A DNA stretch of 40,854 bases, from assembly GCA_025451275.1 (NCBI GenBank), contig JANWKR010000057.1, positions 1-40,854 of the forward strand. The letters are read 5' to 3'. Source of the stretch: Steroidobacteraceae bacterium (GTDB lineage: Bacteria; Pseudomonadota; Gammaproteobacteria; Steroidobacterales; Steroidobacteraceae). A program made the position numbers and the translations under genes. The notes under the pieces were generated by a model that was given only the letters and a program-made list of their open reading frames with translations, ran no database searches and was not told the origin of the DNA. Shown in pieces: positions 18,078-26,229 of the stretch. Position 1 is the stretch's first letter, and each line of letters starts with the position of its first letter.

Positions 18078-18581
18078 TCAGTGCCCCGCCGCCGCGGGCG
18101 CCGCCGCCGCCTCGGGCGCGGCCACTGCCGCCGCCACCGTGATCGCGAACGAGGGAGACGGGCTGCCGCAACGGAACGTGGCCGAGCTCACCCGCACCGG
18201 CACCGCAGCCAGCAGCAGGCCGCGCAGCTGATCCATCAAGGCGCAGTCATCGCGCTCGAGCGAGGCAGGCTCGCCGGGGGCCAGGTGGATCGTCTTGCTC
18301 AGGCTGGTGAACTCAGCGTAGCGGGTGTCTGCGCCCGCGAGCGGAAACGGCAGCTGAAACTTCAGATGCACGCGTGGCGAGAGGGTCGCCGGCTTGCCGG
18401 CCGCGGCGCAGGCGTACGGCTCGATGAGCATGTAGTGGCGCGCGCCGATGTCGAGCAACACGTCGCGCAGCTTGTACCACAGCTGCGTGCACGAGTAGCT
18501 GCGCGGCAGCTGCTGCAGGTCGATGAGCAGGTCATAGGTGCGCCACTGCGCGGGACTGCCGCTGCCGGGGGCCGGCGTCAC
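18078..18581 (-). CDS. probable exported protein of unknown function
   Basis: A 167-residue reading frame from a GTG at 18581, ending in an Ala-rich tail (AAAVAAPEAAAAPAAAGH). The body has WRTYDLLIDLQQLPRSYSC and HYMLIEPYACAAAGKPAT, with no family I recognise. The codons directly upstream, in the same frame (18582-18659), encode a signal-peptide-like stretch, HRARCGCAPLAGALLALS, then SASSSGAAA, but no ATG, GTG or TTG precedes it. The real start may be a CTG at 18683, inside the end of the superoxide dismutase gene, or the upstream stretch may be untranslated. It converges on aceK with 15 bases between stops. Confidence 0.6.
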   Translation of the reverse strand: MTPAPGSGSPAQWRTYDLLIDLQQLPRSYSCTQLWYKLRDVLLDIGARHYMLIEPYACAAAGKPATLSPRVHLKFQLPFPLAGADTRYAEFTSLSKTIHLAPGEPASLERDDCALMDQLRGLLLAAVPVRVSSATFRCGSPSPSFAITVAAAVAAPEAAAAPAAAGH

Positions 18582-18660
18582 CGCCGCGGCGCCGGAACTG
18601 CTCGCGCTGAGCGCCAGCAGGGCGCCGGCCAGCGGCGCGCAGCCGCAGCGCGCTCGGTGC

Positions 18661-19329
18661 TTACAGAATGATCTGGCGTTCAGCTTCGATTGCCACGCGC
18701 GGCCGCACGACGCGCGGTTCGGGGCTGCTGCCGAGCTCCGCCAGCGTGCGGTTGGCGTGCTCCCAGTTGACCAGTTCGTCGAGAAAGGCGCTCACGTAGG
18801 CGCTGCGCCGGTTCTGGTGGTCGAGGTAGTAGGCGTGCTCCCACAGGTCGAGTCCGAGCAGCGCGGTGTCGCCGCGCACCAGCGGCGTGCCGGCGTTGCT
18901 GGTCGTGACGATCTCCAGGCCGCCGGCGCGCCACACCAGCCACAGCCAGCCGCTGCCGAAGTGGCTGCTGGCGGCCTCCTTGAATTCGCGCACGAAGCGT
19001 TCGTAGGTACCGAAACGCGTGCGGATGTGCTCGGCCACGAGGCCGCCGGGTGCACCGCCGCCCCGCGGGCGCATCGAGCGCCAGAACAGGTTGTGGTTCC
19101 ACACCTCGGCGGCGTAGCGGTACAGCGTGTGCTGCGCCGGATTGCGCTCGGTCACGCGGATCACGTCCTCGAGTGAGAGCTCCTCGAGCTCACTGCCGCG
19201 CAGCATGGCGCTCATCCGATCGAAGCACACACGCTGGTGACGCAGCAGATGGAACACCAGCGTGTCACGCGACATCGCGGGCTCCAGGTCCGCGAAGTTA
19301 TACGGCATGCCGGGAGACTCGATGTTCAT
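18661..19329 (-). CDS. iron/manganese superoxide dismutase-family protein with altered active site
   Basis: A 222-residue protein of the Fe/Mn SOD fold. The four metal ligands are present: His27 (LVFHLLRH), His79 (VWNHNLFW), Asp161 and His165 (DLWEHAYYLD). GSGWLWLV and TSNAGTP align with iron-type E. coli SodB. Two second-sphere residues differ by ungapped alignment: SodB Tyr34 is Cys35 here (HQRVCFDRM) and SodB Gln69 is Glu75 (YAAEVWNH). SodB His31 is Gln32. Both changed positions tune metal redox potential and proton supply, so catalysis as a dismutase is uncertain. A C-terminal extension of about 30 residues is present. AAGGA about seven bases upstream supports the ATG at 19329 over an earlier in-frame ATG at 19386. 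Confidence 0.88.
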   Translation of the reverse strand: MNIESPGMPYNFADLEPAMSRDTLVFHLLRHQRVCFDRMSAMLRGSELEELSLEDVIRVTERNPAQHTLYRYAAEVWNHNLFWRSMRPRGGGAPGGLVAEHIRTRFGTYERFVREFKEAASSHFGSGWLWLVWRAGGLEIVTTSNAGTPLVRGDTALLGLDLWEHAYYLDHQNRRSAYVSAFLDELVNWEHANRTLAELGSSPEPRVVRPRVAIEAERQIIL

Positions 19330-19511
19330 ACGACGTCCTTCCTGTACGTTCGGTGTGCGGCCATCCGGGCCCAGCTCATACGACATGATGATCCTGCCAC
19401 GGTTCCGTCGGCAACGGTCCTAGATGCAAATCGGCGCAGTCTGACTTAGCCTCGGCGCGGTGTCCGAGCCGGCGTCGCGAAGGCGCGAGCGGGGTGACGA
19501 ATCGGTTACGT

Positions 19512-21428
19512 TTACTTGAGATTCTCGGCGAGGAAGGTTTCAAGTTTCCGATAGAGCGTGAGACGCATCTGCGGGCCACGCAGGCCGTGTTCGCCGTCCT
19601 TGATCAGCACCAGCTCGTAGGGCACGTGCTGCCGGGCGAGTGCGCGTGCCATGGCGCGGCTCTGTTCCGCGCGCACCGTGGTGTCATCCTCGCCGTGCAC
19701 CAGCAGCACGGGCACGCCGATGCGGTCGGCGTGCCGCAGGGGAGACTCGGCCTTCAGCTCGGCCTCATCAGTTCCGGTGGACTCGTGCGCCGCCGCGGCG
19801 CCGCCGTAGAAGCGCGCGACGTCGCGCGCCAACGGCCCCAGGTCCGTGACTCCCGCGATACTGGCGGCGCACCGATACAGCCCGGGGTTCCGGACCACGC
19901 CGATGAGCGCGGCATAGCCCCCGTAGCTCCAGCCGACGATGCACAGGCGCCGGGGGTCGGCGATACGCTGATCGATCAGCCAGCGGGCACCGGCGGTGAT
20001 GTCATCGCTCATGATGGTGCCCCACGCCTGGTGCCCGGCGTCCTGCCATTCCTCGCCGTAGCCGCTGGAGCCCCGGAAATTGAGCTGCAGCACGGCGTAG
20101 CCACGATTGGCCATGAGTTGCAGCAGCGGGTCGTAGCCCCAGCTGTCCCGGGCATGCGGGCCGCCGTGCGGAAAGACCACGGCCGGCAGCGGCTTGCCGG
20201 GCTCGGCCCCGCGCGGCCGCGTCAGATACCCCGGGATGAGGGTGCCCCCCGGTCCCGGCACGGTGATCGGCGTCATCGGCGCCAGCTGCGCCGGCGAGAT
20301 GGCGGCGTTCTCCGCGCCCAGTGGAGTCAGGATGCCGGTCGCGGTGTCGAACAAGTCGTAGCGCGGCGGCACCACGTCACTCGAGGACATAACCACCAGC
20401 AGTCGGCTGTCCGGGGTCGCGTCGATCACGCGGTGATATGTATTGGGGAGCGCGCGCTCGAGCGCCTTCTCGACGGCCTGCGCCTGCGGGTCGAGATAGA
20501 AGATGTGCGGCCGGTCGGTCTCGTACTGAAATCCGGCCACGTGCCAGTCGCTCGGCCACTCGATGAGCGCCTGGACATCGACCTGCGGCTGCGCAAATAC
20601 CAGCTGCAGATCACTGGCGTCGGTGGGATCCATCCGCCAGACGGCGGCATGGCGTTGCTGCGGCGCGACGACGTACAGCTGGTTCGGCTGCACGCCGAAG
20701 GCCAGCGGTTCGAAGCGGGCCCGGTCGAAGCGCCTGAACGTCTCGAGCGCATGCCAGGAGTCGTCCGTGCCATTGCGCGTCACGTACAGGGCCGAGTCGC
20801 CGCGGAACCCGTAGCCGAAGCGCACCACGCCGTTGTGGTCGGCGATCCAGTCCAGGACCGGCGGGTGCTCGGCCACCAGGAGCTTGAGCCCGCCGCTGTC
20901 CACGTCGACCCGGTACACGGAAGGGAATATCCCGTCGTGGTCGGCGAGCGCCACGAGGACGTGATGCGGGTCGTCCGGCAGCCAGCTCACGATCCGGTCC
21001 TGGTACTGCGCGTGCGTCCCGAGCGAGGTGTTCTGGAACAACACTCGCACTGCCCCGCCGTCGGGATCGAGCGCCACGAGCCGGGACACGGGGAAGGGCT
21101 CGGTGGCGCTGTGCAGCACTCCCTCGAAGTGACACAGCAGTCGCTGAGCGCTCTTGAACGAGCACGAGGTGGCGCGGAACGACCCGCCCCCGCCGTGCAG
21201 CAGCGAGTGCACCTGGCCGGTGTGCAGGTCGCGCAGCACGATGAGGCGGGTGCCGGTCGAGCTCGACAGGTATACCAGCCGCCCGCCGTCCGGAGAGATG
21301 CGCGGCGCCTCCATCGCCGCGCCCGACGCAAACTCCTCGGCGCTGACGTGCGGCGCCGCGGCCCAGCTGCCGGCCGAGCCCGTCAGCCAGAGCGCGCCGG
21401 CCACGCCGGCCCCCCGCGCCACGCGCAT
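19512..21428 (-). CDS. S9 family (prolyl oligopeptidase-type) peptidase, exported
   Basis: A 638-residue serine peptidase. A signal peptide (GALWLTGSAGSWAAA) suggests periplasmic location. The N-terminal two thirds form a beta-propeller that restricts substrate size (ISPDGGRLVYLSSSTGTRLIVLRD and similar blades). The C-terminal alpha/beta-hydrolase domain starts near PLPAVVFPHGGPHARDSWGYD. It carries the nucleophile in GWSYGGYAA, the Asp in LLVHGEDDTTV and the His in KDGEHGLR. The ATG at 21428 is preceded by a strong AGGAGG. It lies 61 bases after the Cys/Met PLP gene in the same direction, so it may be the distal end of that transcript or have its own promoter. Confidence 0.93.
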   Translation of the reverse strand: MRVARGAGVAGALWLTGSAGSWAAAPHVSAEEFASGAAMEAPRISPDGGRLVYLSSSTGTRLIVLRDLHTGQVHSLLHGGGGSFRATSCSFKSAQRLLCHFEGVLHSATEPFPVSRLVALDPDGGAVRVLFQNTSLGTHAQYQDRIVSWLPDDPHHVLVALADHDGIFPSVYRVDVDSGGLKLLVAEHPPVLDWIADHNGVVRFGYGFRGDSALYVTRNGTDDSWHALETFRRFDRARFEPLAFGVQPNQLYVVAPQQRHAAVWRMDPTDASDLQLVFAQPQVDVQALIEWPSDWHVAGFQYETDRPHIFYLDPQAQAVEKALERALPNTYHRVIDATPDSRLLVVMSSSDVVPPRYDLFDTATGILTPLGAENAAISPAQLAPMTPITVPGPGGTLIPGYLTRPRGAEPGKPLPAVVFPHGGPHARDSWGYDPLLQLMANRGYAVLQLNFRGSSGYGEEWQDAGHQAWGTIMSDDITAGARWLIDQRIADPRRLCIVGWSYGGYAALIGVVRNPGLYRCAASIAGVTDLGPLARDVARFYGGAAAAHESTGTDEAELKAESPLRHADRIGVPVLLVHGEDDTTVRAEQSRAMARALARQHVPYELVLIKDGEHGLRGPQMRLTLYRKLETFLAENLK

Positions 21429-21489
21429 CGCTCCTCCTGCCGCGCCGCCCACGCAGCGCTGCGTCTAGTCTAGCGCGCGGACCGCGAGT

Positions 21490-22662
21490 TCAGGAGCCGG
21501 TGGCATCGAGCGCGCGGCCGAGGTCTTCGGTCAGGTCGTCCGCATCCTCCAGCCCGATCGACAGACGGATGGTGCCCTCGGTGATCCCGGAGATGCGCTG
21601 CTGCTCGGCATTGAGTTCCCGCCCGCGCATCATGTGTGGCGTTACCACCAGTGACTCGCTCGATCCCAGGCTCGGGGTGAGTGCGAACAGCTCCAGGGCG
21701 TCGACGAACGGACGCACGGCCGCCGCGCCGCCGCGCAGGTCGAAGCTCACGATGGTGCCGAAGTCCTGCATCTGGCGGGTCGCGAGGGCGTGCTGCGGAT
21801 GGCCCGGCAGCCCGGGATAGTGCACCCGCGCGACGCCCGGGTGGCCGTCCAGGAACGCGGCCACCCGTGCGGCACTGGCGGTCTGAGACTGGTAGCGCAC
21901 GAAATAGCTCTTGAGCCCGCGCAGGATCAGGAACGCGGCGTGCGGATCGAGCGTGCCGCCGAGCACACCGAAGTCGGTGCGCAGGGCGCGAATCAGCTCG
22001 GCACGGGCGATGACGGCTCCGCCCATGACATCACCGGTGCCGGAAGCGTGCTTGGTGAGGCTGTGCACGAACACGTCCACGTCAAAGGCACCATGCTGGT
22101 GGAAGCCGGCAAACGTGTTGTCGAGGACGCTGAGGGCGCCGGCGGCGTGTGCCAGGCGCGTCAGGGCTTCGATATCGGCAATCTTGGTGACGGGGTTGGT
22201 CGGGCTCTCGAAGAACACCAGCCGCGTCGGCCGGGCGCTCAGCACGCGCTCGACGCCCTCCAGCTCGTCGATGGACAGCAACGTGTGGGTCACGCCGAAC
22301 CGCCCGAGCAGCCGGCGGATGAGGTAGCGCGTCGGGTTGTACGTCTCGACGAAACAGACGATGTGGTCGCCCTGCTTGGTGAGCCCGAGCAGCGTCTGGG
22401 CGATGGCGCCCGCGCCGGACGCAGTCACCAGGCAGTCATCGCGCCCCTGCAGCTCCGCGAGCAGCAGCTCGAGCTGGCGCGTGGTGGGATTGCTGCTGCG
22501 TGAGTAGAAGAACCCCGGCCGCTCACCCCGCAGGTAACGCTCGGTCTCGGCGAGCGTGTCGAACTCGAACTTCACCGTCTGGTAGATCGGTGCCACCAGC
22601 GCGCGATTGTCCTCGGCCAGCGTCACCGGCGGCGGATGGTTGACGCGCGTCCGCTTCTTCAT
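21490..22662 (-). CDS. Cys/Met metabolism PLP-dependent enzyme (cystathionine gamma-synthase/lyase-like)
   Basis: A fold-type I PLP enzyme of the trans-sulfuration family, 390 residues. Visible residues are FFYSRSSNPT (phosphate-binding Tyr53 and Arg55), TASGAGAIAQ, Asp181 in VLDNTF, and the Schiff-base Lys204 in HSLTKHASGTGDVMGG. The C-terminal domain has GSSESLVVTPHMM. At the position where most members have Tyr-Gly-Gly-Thr, this protein has Tyr-Asn-Pro-Thr (109-112), so the reaction cannot be assigned; gamma-synthase, beta-lyase or gamma-lyase activity all remain possible. Its ATG overlaps the stop of the omega-amidase gene (ATGA), so the two are coupled. Confidence 0.87.
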   Translation of the reverse strand: MKKRTRVNHPPPVTLAEDNRALVAPIYQTVKFEFDTLAETERYLRGERPGFFYSRSSNPTTRQLELLLAELQGRDDCLVTASGAGAIAQTLLGLTKQGDHIVCFVETYNPTRYLIRRLLGRFGVTHTLLSIDELEGVERVLSARPTRLVFFESPTNPVTKIADIEALTRLAHAAGALSVLDNTFAGFHQHGAFDVDVFVHSLTKHASGTGDVMGGAVIARAELIRALRTDFGVLGGTLDPHAAFLILRGLKSYFVRYQSQTASAARVAAFLDGHPGVARVHYPGLPGHPQHALATRQMQDFGTIVSFDLRGGAAAVRPFVDALELFALTPSLGSSESLVVTPHMMRGRELNAEQQRISGITEGTIRLSIGLEDADDLTEDLGRALDATGS

Positions 22663-23441
22663 GGCTCGAGCGTAAAGCGGTCCGCGTCCAGGTGTGCGGG
22701 GAACTTGGTGCGGAAGGCCTGCAGCGGGGCGGCTTCGAGCGTCACCGTGGCGACGGCCGGGCTGTCGCCGCAATCGACCAGCGCCTGCCCCAGGAAATCG
22801 ATCGCGGCGCTGTCGCCCGAGTGCGGCACACCGTGGCCGTCGGGGCCGACCCGGTTGACGCCGACGACGTAGGCGAGGTTCTCGATGGCCCGCGCCCGCA
22901 GCAGCTGACGCCACGCAGCGGCGCGCGGCGCGGGCCAGTTGGCGACATAGATCAGCAGATCGTAATCGAGCCCGCTGCGCCGCCGGCTGAACACCGGGAA
23001 GCGCAGGTCGTAGCACACCTGCGGGCAGACGTTGAAGCCGCGCCACGGCACCACCCAGGGGCTGCGTCCCGGCGTGAAGTGTTCGTGCTCGCGGCCCATC
23101 CGGAACAGGTGGCGCTTGTCGTAGGTGCGCAGCTGGCCCTCCGGCGTGGCCCAGTGCAGGCGGTTGTAGTACCGACCGCCGTCGGCCGTGATGATGCTGC
23201 CCGCGACCGCGGCGTCCAGCCGCTGCGCCAGCTGCCCCAGCCACTGCGCGCTCGGTCCGCCGGCCGGCTCGCCGAGCCGCTCGACCTCCATGCTGAAGCC
23301 GGTGGTGAAGGTTTCCGGGAGCAGCACCAGGTCGGTGTGCCCGGCCAGCGGCAGCAGCAGCGACTCGAAGTGCGCGCGGTTGGCGGCCGGGTCCTGCCAG
23401 GCCAGCGGCTGCTGCACGAGTGAGACACGCAGGGATGTCAT
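22659..23441 (-). CDS. omega-amidase (YafV/Nit2-like nitrilase-superfamily amidase)
   Basis: A 260-residue carbon-nitrogen hydrolase. The catalytic triad is Glu43 (LPETFTTGF), Lys109 (TYDKRHLF) and Cys143 (QVCYDLRFP). The wording of these motifs fits the YafV/Nit2 group, which hydrolyses 2-oxoglutaramate and 2-oxosuccinamate to the keto acids. That role agrees with its place directly after a methionine/glutamine-type aminotransferase, whose reaction with glutamine makes 2-oxoglutaramate. It overlaps both neighbours by four bases (22659-22662 and 23438-23441). N-carbamoylputrescine amidase was considered and judged less likely because the active-site context is CYDLRFP. Confidence 0.9.
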   Translation of the reverse strand: MTSLRVSLVQQPLAWQDPAANRAHFESLLLPLAGHTDLVLLPETFTTGFSMEVERLGEPAGGPSAQWLGQLAQRLDAAVAGSIITADGGRYYNRLHWATPEGQLRTYDKRHLFRMGREHEHFTPGRSPWVVPWRGFNVCPQVCYDLRFPVFSRRRSGLDYDLLIYVANWPAPRAAAWRQLLRARAIENLAYVVGVNRVGPDGHGVPHSGDSAAIDFLGQALVDCGDSPAVATVTLEAAPLQAFRTKFPAHLDADRFTLEP

Positions 23442-24604
23442 GCTCCGGCCCTCCCGAGCCGCGTGGCGAAGTCGTTGAGACGCGCGGCCGCTTCGTCGAG
23501 CGTCGCGTCGCGCTTGGCGATGCACAGGCGCAGAAAGGTCAGCCGCTGCGGCTGCGCATAGAAGGGCGACAGCGGGATGGTGGCGACGCGCGCCTCGGTC
23601 AGCAGCCGTTCGGCGAAGGCCAGGTCGTCGTCGCGCGCGAAGGCGCCGTAATCGAGCAGCTGGAAATACGTCCCCTGGGCCGGCGGCAGGCTGAAGCCCG
23701 AGTGCGCCAGGGCGGCGCGCAGCCGGTCGCGCTTGGCCTGGAAAAAGCCCGCCAGTGCCTCGCCGCAGCGCGGCTGCGCGTCCAGATAGCCCGCGATCGC
23801 GTGCTGCAGCGGGTGGGAGATGCTGAAGGTGTTGAACTGATGCACCTTGCGCAGCTCGCGCGTGAGCGGCGCCGCCGCCACGCAGTAGCCGACCCGCAGG
23901 CCGGTGGCGTGCAGGGTCTTGCCGAACGAGAACACCGCAAAGCTGCGCCGCGCCAGCTGCGGGTGCTGCAGCACGCTGTGATGCCGCGCCCCGTCGAACA
24001 CCACGTGGTCATAGACCTCGTCGGACAGCACCAGCAGGTCGCGCGCGGCGGCCAGCTGCGCCAGTGCCTCGAGATCGGCGGCACTGGCGGTGGTGCAGGC
24101 CGGGTTGTGGGGGCTGTTGAACAGCAGCAGGCGGGTGCGCGCGGTGAGCGCCGCCGCGACCCGCTCCCAGTCGTAGCGGAACCCCGGCTGCGCGAGCGGC
24201 AGGCGCACGCAGCGCCCGCCGGCGAGGCGCACCGCCGGCTCGTAGGAATCGTAGGCGGGATCGAAGGCGATGGCCTCGTCACCGGGGCTGATCACCGCCT
24301 GGATCGCCGAGAAGATGGCCTCGGTGGCGCCGAGCGTCACCGTCACCTCGCTGTCCGCATCCACGCTGATGCCGTAGGACGCGGCCAGCTTGCCGGCGAT
24401 GCGCTCGCGCAGAGCCGGCAGTCCCTCCATGGGCGCGTACTGGTTGTGGCCGGCGCTCATGGCGGCCGCGACCAGCGCGGTCAGCTGCGGATCGATGTCG
24501 TAGTCGGGAAATCCCTGGCCGAGGTTCAGCGCGTCGAGCTCGCGCGCGCGCCGCGACATCACGGTGAAGATGGTCGTGCCGATGTCCGGGAGCTTGCTGA
24601 GCAC
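23438..24604 (-). CDS. class I/II aminotransferase, methionine (glutamine) aminotransferase YbdL/MtnE-like
   Basis: A 388-residue PLP aminotransferase. It opens SKLPDIGTTIFTVMSRRA and LNLGQGFPDYD, as in YbdL and kynurenine/glutamine transaminase K. Further motifs are NSPHNPACT, LSDEVYDHVVFDG, PLP Lys229 in SFGKTLHATGLRVGY, and HQFNTFSISHPLQ. YbdL-type enzymes transaminate methionine and aromatic amino acids, often with glutamine as donor. The start is taken at GTG 24604 because family alignment begins just before SKLPDIG and the upstream ppgK gene stops 19 bases before it; a GTG at 24667 is possible. It is coupled to the omega-amidase by ATGA. Confidence 0.88.
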   Translation of the reverse strand: MLSKLPDIGTTIFTVMSRRARELDALNLGQGFPDYDIDPQLTALVAAAMSAGHNQYAPMEGLPALRERIAGKLAASYGISVDADSEVTVTLGATEAIFSAIQAVISPGDEAIAFDPAYDSYEPAVRLAGGRCVRLPLAQPGFRYDWERVAAALTARTRLLLFNSPHNPACTTASAADLEALAQLAAARDLLVLSDEVYDHVVFDGARHHSVLQHPQLARRSFAVFSFGKTLHATGLRVGYCVAAAPLTRELRKVHQFNTFSISHPLQHAIAGYLDAQPRCGEALAGFFQAKRDRLRAALAHSGFSLPPAQGTYFQLLDYGAFARDDDLAFAERLLTEARVATIPLSPFYAQPQRLTFLRLCIAKRDATLDEAAARLNDFATRLGRAGA

Positions 24605-24623
24605 GCTGCGTGCCCGGGCTGCG

Positions 24624-25379
24624 TCAGGTCGAGGACTCGGCCGCGGCCAGCGCGGCGCCCACCACACCCGCCTGCCCGGCGAAGTGTGCCGGGCGCAGCA
24701 CGGCCGGCGAGCGCAGCAGCGGCGCGAATTCCTCGAAGCGCTCGCTCACCGCGCCGCCGAGAATGAACAGGTCCGGCCAGAACAGCGCATGCAACCGCCC
24801 GAGGTACTCGTTGACGCGGGCGATCCATGTCGGGAAGTCGAGCTTTTCCGCCGTACGCACCTGCGCCGAGGCCCACCGCTCGGCGTCCATGCCGCGCAGC
24901 TCGATGTGTCCAAGCTCGGTGTTGGGGAACAGGCGCCCGTCGCAGAACAGCGCCGTGCCGATCCCGGTGCCGAGCGTGACCATGATGGCGATGCCGCTGG
25001 TGCCGCGGCCGGCGCCCCAGCGCATCTCGGCGACCCCGGCGGCGTCGGCGTCATTGAGCAGCAGCGCCGGGCGGCCGAGGGCGCGGGCGGCGAGCGCCGC
25101 GCCGTCCGTGCCCACCCAGCTCGGATCGATGTTGGCGGCGGTGCGCACGATGCCGGACTTGACCACGCTGGGAAATGCGATGCCGACGGTTCCGCTCGGG
25201 CCGGGCAGCCGTGCCGCCAGCCCGGCGATCACCGGCATCAGCGCCGCGGGCGGCGAGGGCCTGGGGGTCGGCGCCGAGATCAGCTCGCCGGTGACCCGCC
25301 CCGCTTCGAGGTCCACCACCCCGGCCTTGACCGAGGAGCCGCCGACGTCAATTCCGAGCACCAGGTTGGTCATGGGCAT
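24624..25379 (-). CDS. ppgK: polyphosphate--glucose phosphotransferase (ROK family)
   Basis: This enzyme phosphorylates glucose using inorganic polyphosphate (some members also use ATP). The 251-residue product has the ROK/PPGK landmarks: LGIDVGGSSVKAGVVD (phosphate 1), GIAFPSVV and TAANIDPSWVGTD, LLLNDADAAGVAEMRWGAGRG with the catalytic Asp, MVTLGTGIGTALF (phosphate 2), and PNTELGHIEL. It lacks the zinc-binding Cys cluster of ATP-dependent ROK glucokinases, which supports the polyphosphate type. ATG codons at 25379 and 25373 are both possible. It starts within two bases of the end of the polyamine permease gene and is followed by the aminotransferase after 19 bases, an unusual neighbourhood. 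Confidence 0.9.
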   Translation of the reverse strand: MPMTNLVLGIDVGGSSVKAGVVDLEAGRVTGELISAPTPRPSPPAALMPVIAGLAARLPGPSGTVGIAFPSVVKSGIVRTAANIDPSWVGTDGAALAARALGRPALLLNDADAAGVAEMRWGAGRGTSGIAIMVTLGTGIGTALFCDGRLFPNTELGHIELRGMDAERWASAQVRTAEKLDFPTWIARVNEYLGRLHALFWPDLFILGGAVSERFEEFAPLLRSPAVLRPAHFAGQAGVVGAALAAAESST

Positions 25380-25380
25380 C

Positions 25381-26229
25381 TCACAGATTCGCCGCCGCCG
25401 CCAGTTGCATGTCGCGCTCGAGGCGCCGCTGGCGGTGCCGCATCCACACCGTGGAGATCGCGATGCCGGTGGCGACGACCAGCACCATGATGGTGGCCAG
25501 CGCATTCACGTCGGGTGTCACGCCGAAGCGCACTTTCGAGAAGATCACCATCGGCAGCGTACTCGAACCGGGGCCGGCGACGAACTGCGTGATCACCAGA
25601 TCATCCCAGGACAGCGTAAAGGCCAGCAACCACCCGGAGGCGATGGCCGGCAGGATGAGCGGCAGGGTGATGCGCAGGAACACCCGCAGCGGGCGTGCCC
25701 CCAGGTCCATGGCGGCCTCTTCGAGCGCCTCGTCGAAGCCGGCCAGGCGTGACTGCACCACCACCGTCACGTAGGCCATGCAGAAGGTGATGTGCGCGAG
25801 CGTGATCGTGACGGCGCCGACCCCGCGGGGCCAGCCGACGAGCTGGGCCATGGCCACGAACAGCAGCAGCAGCGACAGCCCGGTGATCACCTCCGGCATG
25901 ACCAGGGGTGCCGTGGTCATGCCGGCGAGCAGCATGCGGCCGCGGAAGCGCCCGAAGCGCGTCAGCGCCATGCCGGCGAGCGTGCCGAGCACCACCGCCG
26001 CCGTCGCGGATACGAGTGCGATGCGGATCGACAGCCAGGCGGCGCCGAGGATCTGCTGATTGTGCACGAGCGCCGCGTACCACCTGAAGCTCGGCGAGCG
26101 CGCTGAATCCCACACGGTGACCAGGCGCGAGTAATTGAAGGAGAACACGATCATCGAAATGATCGGCACGTACAGGAACACCAGCCCCAGCACCAGCGCG
26201 CCGCGCGCGAACCAGCCCTGCGACCTCAC
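25381..26229 (-). CDS. potI: polyamine ABC transporter permease, PotI/PotC-like
   Basis: The second integral-membrane subunit of the importer, 282 residues with about six helices. The first helix is ALVLGLVFLYVPIISMIVFSFNYS, typical of PotC/PotI, and the EAA loop that contacts the ATPase is EEAAMDLGARPLRVFLRITLPLILP. ITQFVAGPGSSTLPMVIFSKVRFGVTPDVNA near the C-terminus is also characteristic. The GTG start at 26229 overlaps the TGA of the PotH gene (GTGA), so the two permeases are coupled. The putrescine preference is inferred from the adjacent puu genes. Confidence 0.92.
   Translation of the reverse strand: MRSQGWFARGALVLGLVFLYVPIISMIVFSFNYSRLVTVWDSARSPSFRWYAALVHNQQILGAAWLSIRIALVSATAAVVLGTLAGMALTRFGRFRGRMLLAGMTTAPLVMPEVITGLSLLLLFVAMAQLVGWPRGVGAVTITLAHITFCMAYVTVVVQSRLAGFDEALEEAAMDLGARPLRVFLRITLPLILPAIASGWLLAFTLSWDDLVITQFVAGPGSSTLPMVIFSKVRFGVTPDVNALATIMVLVVATGIAISTVWMRHRQRRLERDMQLAAAANL

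Noticed and set aside
19494..21473. 659-codon plus-strand open frame
   Set aside because: Antisense to the S9 peptidase, which has all catalytic motifs. No recognisable domain.
22659..23441. Nitrilase as AguB, completing agmatine breakdown with aguA
   Set aside because: The active-site context (LPETFTTGF, TYDKRHLF, QVCYDLRFP) fits the YafV/Nit2 omega-amidase group, and the gene is coupled to an aminotransferase rather than to aguA.
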